Positions 8,547 to 17,682 are shown, numbered from the stretch's first letter. The stretch: DNA of 64,000 nucleotides from Paenibacillus antarcticus (GCF_001637225.1 NZ_LVJI01000007.1:124001-188000), one strand, 5' to 3'. Notes: generated by a model from the sequence alone, not told the origin. Numbers and translations: made by a program.

Positions 8547-9410
8547 TTATTTCTGACCTTGTTTCTTAGCAACAAGCATATCAGCCCCTTCTTCCGCTTG
8601 ATTTAGCACAGCAATCGGATCATATGTACGAAAGCGTTTTTCATCGAGATAGAATACATCATCTTTTTTGACTGCATCAACAGATTGCCACACGGGATCA
8701 TTCTTATCTAACGAACCACCATTTGATATATCAAAAAAGATGTAGTCGCCCGCATAATCCGTTAGCACTTCGAAAGACACCTGTTTGTATGACTCCCCTT
8801 TATCGATCAACTCTTCTTTAATACGCTTGGGTGGAGTTAACTGAAGTTGTTTATAAATGGCTTGCCCGCCCTTATAAATACCATCGCCATAGAGATAAGT
8901 GTCCTTGCCAAGCATCTGCCCAATAGCCCTTACTTCTTCGTGTACATCACTATATGTTTCATAAGGAATAATAATGGTTGGAGCCATTTTGGAAAATTTC
9001 TCAAATGAACTCTTCTCAATATCCGAACTAATGATTAAATCGGGTTGTAATGCCAATATCTTCTCGAAAGAATTCTCACCGGTACTTTCAATATTAGCGT
9101 TGAGATTCTGGATATGTACATTTTCAATATCTACTTGAGTTGCACCTACGGGTTTTACATCCAATAAAAGCAACGTTGGCAAATAACTATCTACCACAAT
9201 TCTTTTAGCATTTGCTGGAATTACAATATCTCCGTTAACCGTTTTTACTGTTCGAGTCTGGGGTTATTCACTTACAACCTCTTCTACTTTCCCTTCTTCG
9301 CTGCTTTTGTTACTTTCAGAAGATTGGGCTCCCTTACTACCACAAGCGGTAATCATTATTGCTAACATAACCAATAGCAGACCAAAGATAAAAGATATAT
9401 TTTTAAACAT
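8547..9410 (-). pseudogene. second iron-siderophore binding lipoprotein, in-frame stop in the linker
   Basis: The gene starts at the ATG at 9410 with a strong GAGGAGG site and encodes a lipoprotein signal ending ITACGSKG and a Glu/Ser-rich linker. An in-frame TAA at 9264-9266 follows VVSE. The same frame then continues with TVKTVNGDIVIP and a complete siderophore-binding domain to 8547, ending with the family-typical TYDPIAVLNQ segment. A single base change would restore about 287 residues. Re-initiation at GTG 9197 would give a protein with no signal peptide and no lipid anchor, so function is doubtful. It stands directly downstream of the two permease genes it should serve. Confidence 0.8.
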
Positions 9411-9431
9411 TAAAATTCCTCCTCGTTAATT

Positions 9432-9450
9432 GAAAATAATTAATATTATT
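9432..9450. promoter_or_regulatory. degenerate Fur-box-like site before binding protein 2
   Basis: The minus strand reads AATAATATTAATTATTTTC, 14 of 19 matches to the Fur consensus, about 20 nt upstream of the ATG of the second binding protein. It is AT-rich, so chance similarity is possible. Confidence 0.35.
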
Positions 9451-9472
9451 ATTTATTGAACTTGTTATCTAT

Positions 9473-9557
9473 ATAGATTGAACTAAAGCTCACACTCACA
9501 AGTTCAATCCATTCTAGAGAATCATGAATATGGGGGTTCGTCTTTAGTTCAATCTAT
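9473..9557. repeat. 16-bp inverted repeats bounding 85 bp
   Basis: ATAGATTGAACTAAAG (9473-9488) and CTTTAGTTCAATCTAT (9542-9557) are perfect complements separated by 53 nt. A second pair, TTGAACTTGT (9456-9465) and ACAAGTTCAA (9498-9507), interleaves with it. The block sits between the permease gene and the broken binding-protein gene. It could be a large mRNA hairpin or a short MITE-like relic; no target duplication is evident. Confidence 0.6.
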
Positions 9558-9561
9558 CTTA

Positions 9562-10599
9562 CTAATCTTTCAAGCGCGACAGCAGGTAAAGAAAGTATGG
9601 TGCGCCTATCACTGCCACGACAATTCCAGCTGGAATCTCTGATGGCTGTAAGATCCACCGACCCAGTGTATCCGCAATAAGAACTAATAGTCCTCCGGAC
9701 AGTGCAGCCGCTGGGATCAAAAATTGATGCCTCGATCCAACTAACTGGCGTGCCAAATGGGGACCAATCAGTCCTACAAAACCGATTCCACCACTTATGG
9801 ACACACTTGCTCCTGCTAGTCCAACAGCTGCAGCAAGTAATACACGCCGCTCTTTCTCAATCGATGCGCCTAGTCCTGTAGCCGTTATATCACCTAAATT
9901 AAACACATTCAATACACGTGCTTTGGAGAATACGAATGGAATGAGTACGAGTGTCCATGGTAATAAGGCAAGGACAAATTTCCAATTCGATCCCCAAATA
10001 CTACCCGCTAACCAAGTAGCAAGAAATTGATAATTCTCCGGACTGAGTCGAAGTGTTAACACAATCATGATTGAACTAATCCCAGCTGCTACTGCTACAC
10101 CCGTAAGGATCAACCTCATTGGCGAAATTCCTTCATTACGTTTATAAGCTAACGAATAAATAATAATCGCTGTTATACCTGCACCAGAGAATGCCAATAC
10201 CGGCAGGAAAAAGACAGGGACGGATGTAGTCGTTGGAAAAAAGGATATGTATAACATAACAGCGAGACCTGCCCCTGCGTTAATGCCCAATATTCCGGGA
10301 TCAGCCAACGCATTACGAGATATTCCTTGCAAAACACAACCAGATACTGCAAGTCCCATTCCTACTAATACTGAAATAACAATCCGTGGTAATCGAAATT
10401 CAAATAAAATAAGGTGTTGCTTCTCTGTGCCATAGCCAAATAGCGTTCGAATGACTTCAAGCGGCGTTAACTTAATAAATCCCGTATTCATACTGATAAC
10501 GAAAGTAATGACAATAAGCAGCGCAAGAATACCGATGATAACAAGGTTTCGAGTCTTTGCCTGATGTTGATCTTTGGAGACAAATACGATTTCCTTCAC
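9562..10599 (-). CDS. FecCD-family siderophore permease (second subunit)
   Basis: 345 residues from a GTG that overlaps the upstream gene's stop (GTGA). It is a polytopic BtuC/FecCD-type inner-membrane permease of nine to ten predicted helices. It carries the family's LPRIVISVLVGMGLAVSG entry, the QGISRNALADPGILGINAGA motif and the late GFVGLIGPHLAR motif that contacts the ATPase. It pairs with the permease just upstream and the ATPase beyond it to import ferric siderophores. It appears intact. The partner binding protein directly downstream carries a stop codon, so this importer may now rely on another binding protein. Confidence 0.9.
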   Translation of the reverse strand: MKEIVFVSKDQHQAKTRNLVIIGILALLIVITFVISMNTGFIKLTPLEVIRTLFGYGTEKQHLILFEFRLPRIVISVLVGMGLAVSGCVLQGISRNALADPGILGINAGAGLAVMLYISFFPTTTSVPVFFLPVLAFSGAGITAIIIYSLAYKRNEGISPMRLILTGVAVAAGISSIMIVLTLRLSPENYQFLATWLAGSIWGSNWKFVLALLPWTLVLIPFVFSKARVLNVFNLGDITATGLGASIEKERRVLLAAAVGLAGASVSISGGIGFVGLIGPHLARQLVGSRHQFLIPAAALSGGLLVLIADTLGRWILQPSEIPAGIVVAVIGAPYFLYLLSRLKD

Positions 10600-11651
10600 A
10601 GCTCCCTACCTCCTCTTCGTGCAAGATACAAGAAGAATGGGACCCCAATTAAAGCAATCAACGCTCCAATAGGCGTCTCATATGGAGGATTAATCATTCT
10701 AGCTGCGAGATCAGCCAACACGACCAAAAGCGCACCAATTACGATAGAGCAAGGAATAATCCAGCGATAATCGTGACCGATAATTAGACGGGTAAGGTGA
10801 GGTACAATCAAGCCTACAAAACCAACCGCACCAACAACCGAAACAGCAGATCCAGCCAACACGAGAACGATGAGCATCCCAAACACTTTAATGGTCTTTG
10901 TTTTTTGACCAAGCCCAATCGCCACTTCATCTCCAAGACTCAATAAGGTGATAGACTTAGAAATAATGATTGCACCTATCATTGCAATAATGATCCATGG
11001 GGCCATCACTTGAAGATTAATCCATTTTGTACCAGACACACCCCCGGCATACCAGAAAGCTAGATCCTGACCAATCCGAAAATAAAGAGCGATTCCTTCG
11101 CTAAGCGCACCCAATAATGCGCTTACCGCTGCCCCAGCAAGTACAAGACGCATAGGTGTCAAACCACCACGTGACAGCGAACCGATTCCATAAACAATTG
11201 CAGCACCTAATCCAGCACCCAAAAAGGAATACATAATCAGATACATAATTGGTAACCCTGGAAAAAAAGCGAAACATAGTGCTAGCATAAAAGCTGCACC
11301 CGCATTAAGACCCAATAGACCCGAATCTGCCAGTGGATTCCTTGTCATCCCTTGCATAAGCGCACCCGCCACAGCAAAACATGAGCCTACCATCGCAGCT
11401 CCAAGAACACGTGGCATACGTATTTCTCGAATAATTTGATGAGGTGTTAAATCAGGATTGAAATGAAACACAGCTGTCCACACCGTTGCTAACTCAATGT
11501 CCGCAGCCCCAAATGAAATGGACATTGCAATGGAAACAAGTAATGCAAAAATGCCTCCAAATAAAATTATAATTGCCATAATAGGTCGGGATTGCTTGTT
11601 TGTTTCTGTTAACGCTTCTATTTCGGCAGAAACTTCTGCTCGAGTAGACAT
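10596..11651 (-). CDS. FecCD-family siderophore permease (first subunit)
   Basis: 351 residues from the ATG at 11651, preceded by AAGGAGG with a 6-nt spacer; a longer frame opening at 11741 has no such support. After a hydrophilic head of about 40 residues come the usual hydrophobic spans, the MPRVLGAAMVGSCFAVAG motif, the QGMTRNPLADSGLLGLNAGA motif and GFVGLIVPHLTR. It overlaps the second permease by 4 nt, so the two are translationally coupled. It lies 53 nt downstream of the ATPase. Together these form a heterodimeric channel for Fe3+-siderophores. Confidence 0.9.
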   Translation of the reverse strand: MSTRAEVSAEIEALTETNKQSRPIMAIIILFGGIFALLVSIAMSISFGAADIELATVWTAVFHFNPDLTPHQIIREIRMPRVLGAAMVGSCFAVAGALMQGMTRNPLADSGLLGLNAGAAFMLALCFAFFPGLPIMYLIMYSFLGAGLGAAIVYGIGSLSRGGLTPMRLVLAGAAVSALLGALSEGIALYFRIGQDLAFWYAGGVSGTKWINLQVMAPWIIIAMIGAIIISKSITLLSLGDEVAIGLGQKTKTIKVFGMLIVLVLAGSAVSVVGAVGFVGLIVPHLTRLIIGHDYRWIIPCSIVIGALLVVLADLAARMINPPYETPIGALIALIGVPFFLYLARRGGREL

Positions 11652-11704
11652 ACACTTCCTCCTTCTTACTAAACTTTCTGTTATCTTACGATTAAGAAAG
11701 TAAA

Positions 11705-12499
11705 TTATCTGTTTTTCTGAAATAATTGATAGGATAGACATATCGGATTATTACTAAATGGACAGGTTGCCATGCTGGCATCTATATTAAATACATTTTG
11801 TAAATTTGGACAAGTCATTACTTCATCCGGCGTCCCCTCTATCATCAATGTGCCATCCTTCATAGCAATCATATAATCAGAGAAGCGTGAGGCGTGATTC
11901 AAGTCGTGAAGCACCATGACAATGGTCCGACCTTCCTCCTCCTTTAGTCGTTGTAAAAGGAGTAAGATATCCAGTTGATGCGCTAAGTCCAAATAGGTAG
12001 TCGGTTCATCAAGAATAAGTATTTCAGTGCCTTGTGCGAGCGCCATTGCAATCCACACACGCTGTCTTTGCCCACCAGATAAGGCTTCAATCGGACGATC
12101 CTTAAACTCATTTAATCCAGTTACATCAAGCGCCCAATAGATAAATTTATAATCTTCTTTTTTTAATGAGCCGAACCCCTTCTGATGCGGAAAGCGACCA
12201 TAAGATACGAGTTCAAAAACAGTTAATCCCTCGGGTGCCGATGCCGTTTGTGGCAAAATCGCCATCCTCTTTGCAACTTCTTTCGTTTCTAACTGATGGA
12301 TGGCACGTCCGTCGAGGTAGACCGCACCACTTTTCGTTTTCAACACACGTGAAATAGCTTTCAGTAAAGTCGATTTCCCACAACCATTCGGACCAATGAT
12401 AGTCGTTATTTTATTTTCAGGGATAGAAACCGTTAAATCATTGATAATAAGCTTGTTTAAATACCCGGTTGCTATTCGATCTACATTAAGAACCCCCAT
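11705..12499 (-). CDS. FecE-family siderophore ABC transporter ATPase
   Basis: 264 residues from an ATG with GGGAGG ten bases upstream. Walker A is GPNGCGKST near residue 37, the signature LSGGQRQRVWIAMALAQ near 140, Walker B EILILDEPTTYLD, and the switch histidine is in MVLHDLNHA. It is the energising subunit for the two FecCD permeases that follow in the same direction. Length and motifs match YusV/FecE-type ATPases. A Fur box lies about 110 nt upstream, so this is probably the first gene of the iron-repressed import operon. Confidence 0.92.
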   Translation of the reverse strand: MGVLNVDRIATGYLNKLIINDLTVSIPENKITTIIGPNGCGKSTLLKAISRVLKTKSGAVYLDGRAIHQLETKEVAKRMAILPQTASAPEGLTVFELVSYGRFPHQKGFGSLKKEDYKFIYWALDVTGLNEFKDRPIEALSGGQRQRVWIAMALAQGTEILILDEPTTYLDLAHQLDILLLLQRLKEEEGRTIVMVLHDLNHASRFSDYMIAMKDGTLMIEGTPDEVMTCPNLQNVFNIDASMATCPFSNNPICLSYQLFQKNR

Positions 12500-12609
12500 T
12501 TTTCATTATCCTCCCTTTTTTATATCAAGCTCACTCGATTTACGAGTTCGTCGGCTATAGAAATTCCACTTACAAAACAAGTGAATTAACATATATTTCA
12601 ATTCTAAAT

Positions 12610-12628
12610 GAAAATGATTATCATTCAC
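12610..12628. promoter_or_regulatory. Fur box upstream of the FecE-type operon
   Basis: GAAAATGATTATCATTCAC matches the 19-bp Fur consensus at 15 positions with a good central ATGATTATCAT core. It lies 111 nt upstream of the ATPase start. A weaker similar sequence (TGAAAATGATTAGAA) occurs near 12758-12772. Confidence 0.7.
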
Positions 12629-12785
12629 AATAAGTATCATAGTAAAGTACTTCATTATTAATTGTCAACAAGAATAGAAGGGACGCATTTTGCCGAATAT
12701 TATCATATTGATAGTATATTGAATTAATAAAAACGGGTTTTAAATGATATCCCGAATGAAAATGATTAGAATAAATATCTACTTA

Positions 12786-13095
12786 TAGATGAAACAACCT
12801 GTTCTAACAATGAGTCTAACGTCATCCACATCTCTCCTCTGAATGGCGCAGTAATGGTCAAGGAAATCCCCCAGACCTTTACAGTAATGAATTTAAGTAA
12901 GTTACCCCATAAACTGAATAGCCTAGTGAAACAGGTTACTTCTTACATATCCTTTGTTAGATGGTCTGTCTAGCTTTCAATTTATCTTGATACTACCTCC
13001 TTATAAGACGATAATATCGGAATACGCTCTCCTACAAAGACCATGTTCCATAAATTTTAATAGTACCGAAATGATAATTTATGGTATGGATAGTT
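12786..13095 (+). pseudogene. decayed duplicate of the MarR gene and its 3' flank
   Basis: From 12786 the sequence follows the MarR gene base by base with substitutions. For example, TAACGTCATCC, ATGGTCAAGGAAATC and AGCCTAG appear in the same order as in 2247-2419. About 150 bases are then missing. Similarity resumes near 12985 with the end of the gene (TGATACTACCTCCTTATAAG) and its downstream flank, including AATAGTACCGAA near 13061. Stops and losses leave no usable frame. The copy has the same orientation as the intact gene and lies on the opposite side of the iron island. The rest of 12500-13206 holds only the Fur box and a terminator. Confidence 0.8.
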
Positions 13096-13140
13096 GTGGA
13101 AAAATAAAATAAAGGCACTTATATTTGAGTACAGGGTATA

Positions 13141-13173
13141 GCAAAAGGCCACTTACACGTAGTGGCCTTTTGC
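13141..13173 (-). terminator. terminator after the MerR gene
   Basis: A 13-bp perfect stem, GCAAAAGGCCACT (13141-13153) with its complement at 13161-13173, and a 7-nt loop. It lies 34 nt past the stop of the leftward MerR-family gene. Confidence 0.8.
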
Positions 13174-13206
13174 TGTGCAGTATCCTATTTTAGAACCGAA
13201 TCAAAC

Positions 13207-14022
13207 CTACAATTTTCTCACGGGATAACATACCTCAGTAACCCAGTTATTCGGATTCTGCTCCATTGATGGCCCAACATGATAGATGTTAAACATTGAA
13301 CCATCAGATTCATAATTATGATCTGAAATCCAATTCGCTAACGAGACATTGACTTCACTAAGTAAAGCATAACTCCCCGTAAGCATGGCCGAAGCAACTG
13401 TGATCGGAGCAACCTTTTTGAAACGGACATGTTCCGTATCCTTATAGCTTCCAGTGACGGATAGCTGGATTTCAATATCCACGTCGCTGTCTTTATACCC
13501 TTCATCGTGAAATACAGCTATACTGTAGCATGGATTGGCAAATTGTAGACTATCTCCTACTTCCTTCTCTAAGCGTGACCACAGCTCACCCTCTTGATCA
13601 TATGCAGGAATAACATCTCTAAGACTTGCAACATATCTCTGCGGTATTTCTTTTAAAATAACATCGTAGTTCATATTTCCACAATCCTTTCCCAATCTGA
13701 GAATAGTGTTCTGGAGGAGCGCCAGTTTCTTCTGCAATACTTCCTCCTCCTCTTTCATTTGTGCGTGTTGAATCACGAGATACTTCCGTAGACTCTCCTC
13801 ATCGTCATATGCTTTGAGCATCTGCCCAATCGTAGGAATGCCAAACCCCATGCCCTTAAGAACCTGAATTCTGTTAGCAACCATTAATTGTGCCGCATGG
13901 TAATAGCGATAGCCTGTGAAATCATCCGTATGATCTGGAATAAGCAGACCTACATCATGATAATGTCGTAGCATCCGGATACTAATTCTCGACAGTTTTG
14001 AGAAATCACCTATTCTAAACAT
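13207..14022 (-). CDS. MerR-family regulator with GyrI-like effector domain
   Basis: 271 residues. The N-terminal MerR winged helix (residues 1-70; FRIGDFSKLSRISIRMLRHY, then GYRYY) is followed by a coiled-coil helix (about 75-115) and a C-terminal GyrI/SoxR-effector-like domain (about 120-271), as in BmrR/BltR multidrug regulators. Such proteins activate divergent or nearby efflux genes after binding lipophilic cations. Here the nearest genes are a small membrane protein and an MFS drug exporter, but neither is obviously coupled. The effector is unknown. Confidence 0.88.
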   Translation of the reverse strand: MFRIGDFSKLSRISIRMLRHYHDVGLLIPDHTDDFTGYRYYHAAQLMVANRIQVLKGMGFGIPTIGQMLKAYDDEESLRKYLVIQHAQMKEEEEVLQKKLALLQNTILRLGKDCGNMNYDVILKEIPQRYVASLRDVIPAYDQEGELWSRLEKEVGDSLQFANPCYSIAVFHDEGYKDSDVDIEIQLSVTGSYKDTEHVRFKKVAPITVASAMLTGSYALLSEVNVSLANWISDHNYESDGSMFNIYHVGPSMEQNPNNWVTEVCYPVRKL

Positions 14023-14316
14023 AGTTATCCTTTCTACCGGTAAATTGTGAGCTCATATATAGAATGAAGTATGACACAGTGATAGAGTCAAGAAATAATA
14101 TAAAAATCACCTACCCCTATGCAGAATGGGAAGTTTTAAACATTATTTGGAGCTTAGAACCATGCTGAGTTGAACTACAGTTATATCTCTAATCGTGGTA
14201 CTATAAACTCATTGCAGAAATGGATAAATTTTATAGGATAGTGTGGAATTGTAACTTAATATTGTTAATATTGTTGTGACACTAACGCAAGTGGCGTTTA
14301 CATGGAGGAATCGAAA

Positions 14317-14622
14317 ATGATTCAGAAGAATAAATTGATGTTATGGATTTCATTGGGTGCTGTATTGTTAAGCTTAGTTATTCATATCCTAGGGAGCTTA
14401 TTTCATCTATTTCCTAAACATCTAGCTACAATGACAATGGAACATACTCATTCAGGCCATTACTTATACCTGCTTAACACCCTGTTGTTCATACCCATCA
14501 TTTTAATGATTTTCTGCGTCTACTTATATGCTCGAAAACAAAAAGATCATCCGTTCATCCCCTTAATTACCGCCGTATTATGGACTTTCAGTATTATTTC
14601 AATTATAGCTTCTTTATGGTGA
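14317..14622 (+). CDS. small membrane protein of unknown function
   Basis: 101 residues from the ATG at 14317; GGAGG lies eight bases upstream, whereas the longer frame from 14302 places its start inside that site. Three hydrophobic segments are visible: about residues 8-30, 50-72 and 80-100. A short His-containing loop (MEHTHSGHYLY) follows the first. I do not recognise the family. It stands alone, with about 290 nt of mostly featureless sequence before it and a bidirectional terminator after it. The His-rich loop could bind metal, but that is speculation. Confidence 0.65.
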   Translation: MIQKNKLMLWISLGAVLLSLVIHILGSLFHLFPKHLATMTMEHTHSGHYLYLLNTLLFIPIILMIFCVYLYARKQKDHPFIPLITAVLWTFSIISIIASLW

Positions 14623-14666
14623 ACCATCTTATCTAAGTTAAGAAAATCATTTATAAACACACAAAA

Positions 14667-14697
14667 AAGGCACTCGATCCCATGGATTGAGTGCCTT
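14667..14697. terminator. bidirectional terminator
   Basis: AAGGCACTC and GAGTGCCTT form a stem extended by ATCC/GGAT around a CAT loop, with A-rich sequence on the left and T-rich on the right. It separates the convergent small membrane protein and MFS genes. Confidence 0.8.
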
Positions 14698-14753
14698 CTC
14701 TTATATCCTTCTCCTCTGACAGAAGGATTATAGTGAACTACCGCTGCTCTTAC

Positions 14754-16250
14754 CTAACCAACGACTTTCTCTTGTTTAGGTTGCTCAGCCGGTCTACTTC
14801 TTTTGATAAAGAAGGCAAGGATTAAGGCAACAGCCGCTACAAAAGCAGATACTAAGAACGCATCGTTGATTCCTTCTATAGTAGCTTGCGAAATGATCTG
14901 TTGTTTCATTTCTGCAGCAACGCTTTCTGAAGGTTGTGTCGTTAGTTTACTCATCGCCGCTTCCCCAATGGCTTTCGCATGTGTTGCAGTGCGCGTGGAC
15001 ATGATGGTAACCAGTAACGCACCTCCAATAGCCCCTGATACTTGTGAAATGGTACTATTCATGGCTGTACCATGTGGTGTATATTTGGCCGGAATGGAAT
15101 TCAAGCCATTCGTCATGACTGGCATCATAACCATAGATATACCGAACATTCTTACGGAATACAACGTCATCAATGTCATGTATTCTGTAGTAATCGTCAA
15201 TTCACTGAAGAAGTACGTTGTAATGATCACGATCGCTAAACCTAAGATCGATAATACTCTTGCTCCAAATTTATCAAATATTTTACCTGTGATTGGAGAC
15301 ATTACGCCCATAATTAATGCTCCAGGTAACATAAGTAATCCTGAATCGAGCGGTGAGATTTGTCTAATACTTTGTAGGTAAATCGGCATTAACATCATGG
15401 CAGAGAACATCGCCATATTCAATGTAACTGAAATCGCTGATGATAAGGCGAACATAGGATATTTATACACTCTGAAATCGAGCATTGGTTGTTTCAATTT
15501 GAATTGACGTGTAATGAATAGAACCAATGCAATTGCTCCAATAATGAGGGTAGAGTATACTACCGGTGAATCCCATCCTTTATTCCCAGCAGAACTGAAC
15601 CCGTATAAAATCCCACCAAATCCGATAGCGGATAAGATAATGGAAAGAACATCTAACTTAATCTCAACTTTTTCTTTCTTATCATGCAGTTTAAATAAAG
15701 CTAATATGAACACCAATATTGCAATTGGTGAGATGATATGGAATAGTACTGGCCAGCGATAGTGCTGAATAATCCATCCCGATAGTGTAGGTCCGATGGC
15801 CGGTGCAAAGATCATTACTAACCCGAACATCCCCATGGCAGATCCACGTTTCTCAGGTGGAAATGTCGTAAATAATACGTTCATCAATAATGGCATCATG
15901 ATTGCTGCCCCTGAGGCTTGAATCATTCTAGCCGTCAACAGAATAGGAAAGCTCGGTGCAAATCCACCAATTAGTGTACCTATTGCAAATAATCCAATCG
16001 CAATTAAGAACAGCCGTCTAGCCGTATATTTTTGAATTAAAAAGGCAGTTGACGGTATCATAACACCATTAACTAACATATACCCCGTCATTAACCACTG
16101 TACTGTTGAAGCACTCACATCGAATTCTTTCATGAGAGATGGCAAGGCTATATTAAGCAGTGTATTGCTTAGCAATGCAACGAATGCACCAATCATAAGA
16201 ATGGCTAAAACGCCATATGACGCTTTACTTTTAGTTTGTTGTTCTTTCAT
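14754..16250 (-). CDS. DHA2-family MFS drug exporter (EmrB/QacA type)
   Basis: 498 residues from the ATG at 16250, which has GGGAGAAG eight bases upstream; a start six codons earlier would sit too far from its own AGGAGG. About fourteen transmembrane helices are predicted. Family motifs are visible: LNIALPSL in helix 1, WLMTGYMLVNGVMIP in helix 2, an RMIQASGAA motif near residue 105, and GxxxGPxxGG-like PAIGPTLSGW in helix 5. It probably expels drugs using the proton gradient. The divergent TetR-family gene is the likely local repressor. The substrate cannot be told from sequence. Confidence 0.9.
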   Translation of the reverse strand: MKEQQTKSKASYGVLAILMIGAFVALLSNTLLNIALPSLMKEFDVSASTVQWLMTGYMLVNGVMIPSTAFLIQKYTARRLFLIAIGLFAIGTLIGGFAPSFPILLTARMIQASGAAIMMPLLMNVLFTTFPPEKRGSAMGMFGLVMIFAPAIGPTLSGWIIQHYRWPVLFHIISPIAILVFILALFKLHDKKEKVEIKLDVLSIILSAIGFGGILYGFSSAGNKGWDSPVVYSTLIIGAIALVLFITRQFKLKQPMLDFRVYKYPMFALSSAISVTLNMAMFSAMMLMPIYLQSIRQISPLDSGLLMLPGALIMGVMSPITGKIFDKFGARVLSILGLAIVIITTYFFSELTITTEYMTLMTLYSVRMFGISMVMMPVMTNGLNSIPAKYTPHGTAMNSTISQVSGAIGGALLVTIMSTRTATHAKAIGEAAMSKLTTQPSESVAAEMKQQIISQATIEGINDAFLVSAFVAAVALILAFFIKRSRPAEQPKQEKVVG

Positions 16251-16432
16251 TATGTTATCTTCTCCCATTGTTTCTAGATTCGTAACCTCCTATAATTGTG
16301 TTCACGACCAACAAATAATACCATTAGTTCAATTTTGGACTCGAGTTACAGTGAGATATATGATACACTTTTATTTCCTCTTTTACAAGGTGGAAGAACT
16401 TTAAGCATTATCATGCCCATTCGCATTTGATT

Positions 16433-16458
16433 TTACAATCCTTCGGATTCCATTGTAA
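16433..16458. promoter_or_regulatory. inverted repeat in MFS/TetR divergent promoter region
   Basis: TTACAAT (16433-16439) and ATTGTAA (16452-16458) flank a 12-bp spacer, with a nested AATCC/GGATT pair. It lies 60 nt upstream of the TetR gene and may be its operator. The spacing is long for TetR sites, so confidence is limited. Confidence 0.4.
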
Positions 16459-16517
16459 TAGAAGTGGAAATAAGCTAGTCTAATCTAGAATATGAGTCCA
16501 GTTAAAGGGGCATAGCG

Positions 16518-17405
16518 ATGAATAAGCGAAAAGAACATGTTGTTCATAAAGCGCATGAATTATTTATTGAAAAAGGATATCATGCAACATCTATTCAGGA
16601 TATTTTGAATCATAGCGGAATTTCAAAAGGTTCTTTCTATAATTACTTTCCTTCCAAAGGCGAGCTCTTTAAAGCTATATTCACGTCCATTCACAGCCAG
16701 GTTAAAGAAGACCGAGATGCCTTGCTTATTGGGGAGGATCTTGATGATATACATATATTTACCCAGCAAATTTATCTCACGATGGAATCCAATCGAAAAA
16801 ATAAAATGTTGCAACTTATAGAGGATGCTATCGTCTCAAATGATCCAGATTTGATCCTATTTATTAAACAATCCAGATTTTTATTCTTAAACTGGGTACA
16901 CGATCGCTTCATTAACATATTCCCTGAGGATAGGAAACCTTATTTGTTGGATTGTGCCATACTATTTGCAGCACTTCTGCCAAATATTCATCAAACAAGT
17001 CATGCTATGAATGAACCCATTTCCCTAAAACAGATTATCGATTATTGTATGGCATGTATAACAACGATTCTAGAAGATGTAAGTGCAAAGGGACTCCAAC
17101 TCTTCTCACCGGATAAATTACATACTCTGTTGCCAAATTCAGACTACAATGATTTTTTTAATAATGAATTTTCTTATGCAACACTCAGTTTGAAAAAAGT
17201 TATTGAAAAAGTCTTCACAGCAAATAACCTTAACCAGGCTAGCTATCTTAAGTTGTTACTCTTCATCCAAGAGGAAATCATGAATCATAAAGAACCACGG
17301 GTTTTCTTAATTGAAAGTGCCTTGTTATCTTTGAAAACGTGCCCTCATATTAATGAAACGAAAGAATTCGAACATTACCAGACGATATTATGTAAGATGA
17401 TTTAA
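16518..17405 (+). CDS. TetR/AcrR-family regulator, long form
   Basis: 295 residues, longer than the usual ~200. The TetR DNA-binding domain occupies residues 1-50 (AHELFIEKGYHATSIQDILN, then SKGSFYNYFPSKGELF). The remaining 240 residues are helical and would bind ligand; the extra length suggests two helical modules. AAAGGGG lies nine bases before the ATG. It is divergent from the DHA2 exporter, the usual arrangement for a repressor whose inducer is an exporter substrate. Confidence 0.87.
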   Translation: MNKRKEHVVHKAHELFIEKGYHATSIQDILNHSGISKGSFYNYFPSKGELFKAIFTSIHSQVKEDRDALLIGEDLDDIHIFTQQIYLTMESNRKNKMLQLIEDAIVSNDPDLILFIKQSRFLFLNWVHDRFINIFPEDRKPYLLDCAILFAALLPNIHQTSHAMNEPISLKQIIDYCMACITTILEDVSAKGLQLFSPDKLHTLLPNSDYNDFFNNEFSYATLSLKKVIEKVFTANNLNQASYLKLLLFIQEEIMNHKEPRVFLIESALLSLKTCPHINETKEFEHYQTILCKMI

Positions 17406-17416
17406 TGAACCTAGCT

Positions 17417-17446
17417 AACCACGCCATATCATAGCGTGGTTTTTTG
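17417..17446 (+). terminator. terminator after the TetR gene
   Basis: AACCACGC (17417-17424) pairs with GCGTGGTT (17434-17441), followed by a T-run. Between here and the next start at 17769 I see no gene, only the hairpin below. Confidence 0.85.
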
Positions 17447-17648
17447 GGTATATTATGATGCTATTGTCGGCGGTACCGGTAACATTTGCCGGGGTTTACT
17501 GCTAACTTAATCGTATTTCCGAATAGATCATATGGTTTTGCGCTCTTATCTAGCGCTAAGCAAGATATCACCCTTCCACATTTCTATTCAAACAGGATTT
17601 CCCTCCAATTACGCAGTAATACGATGATTTCAAAAGAATTATAAAGAC

Positions 17649-17682
17649 GAAGCCACTCCGTATAAATAATTGGAGTGGCTTC
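17649..17682. terminator. hairpin upstream of the pentapeptide gene
   Basis: An 11-bp perfect stem, GAAGCCACTCC (17649-17659) with its complement at 17672-17682. It is not followed by a T-run in either direction and lies about 90 nt before the pentapeptide gene, so it may be a terminator relic or a leader structure. Confidence 0.45.

Noticed and set aside
14803-15381. 192-residue plus-strand frame
   Set aside because: Antisense to the DHA2 exporter; its hydrophobic composition mirrors the exporter and there is no start signal.
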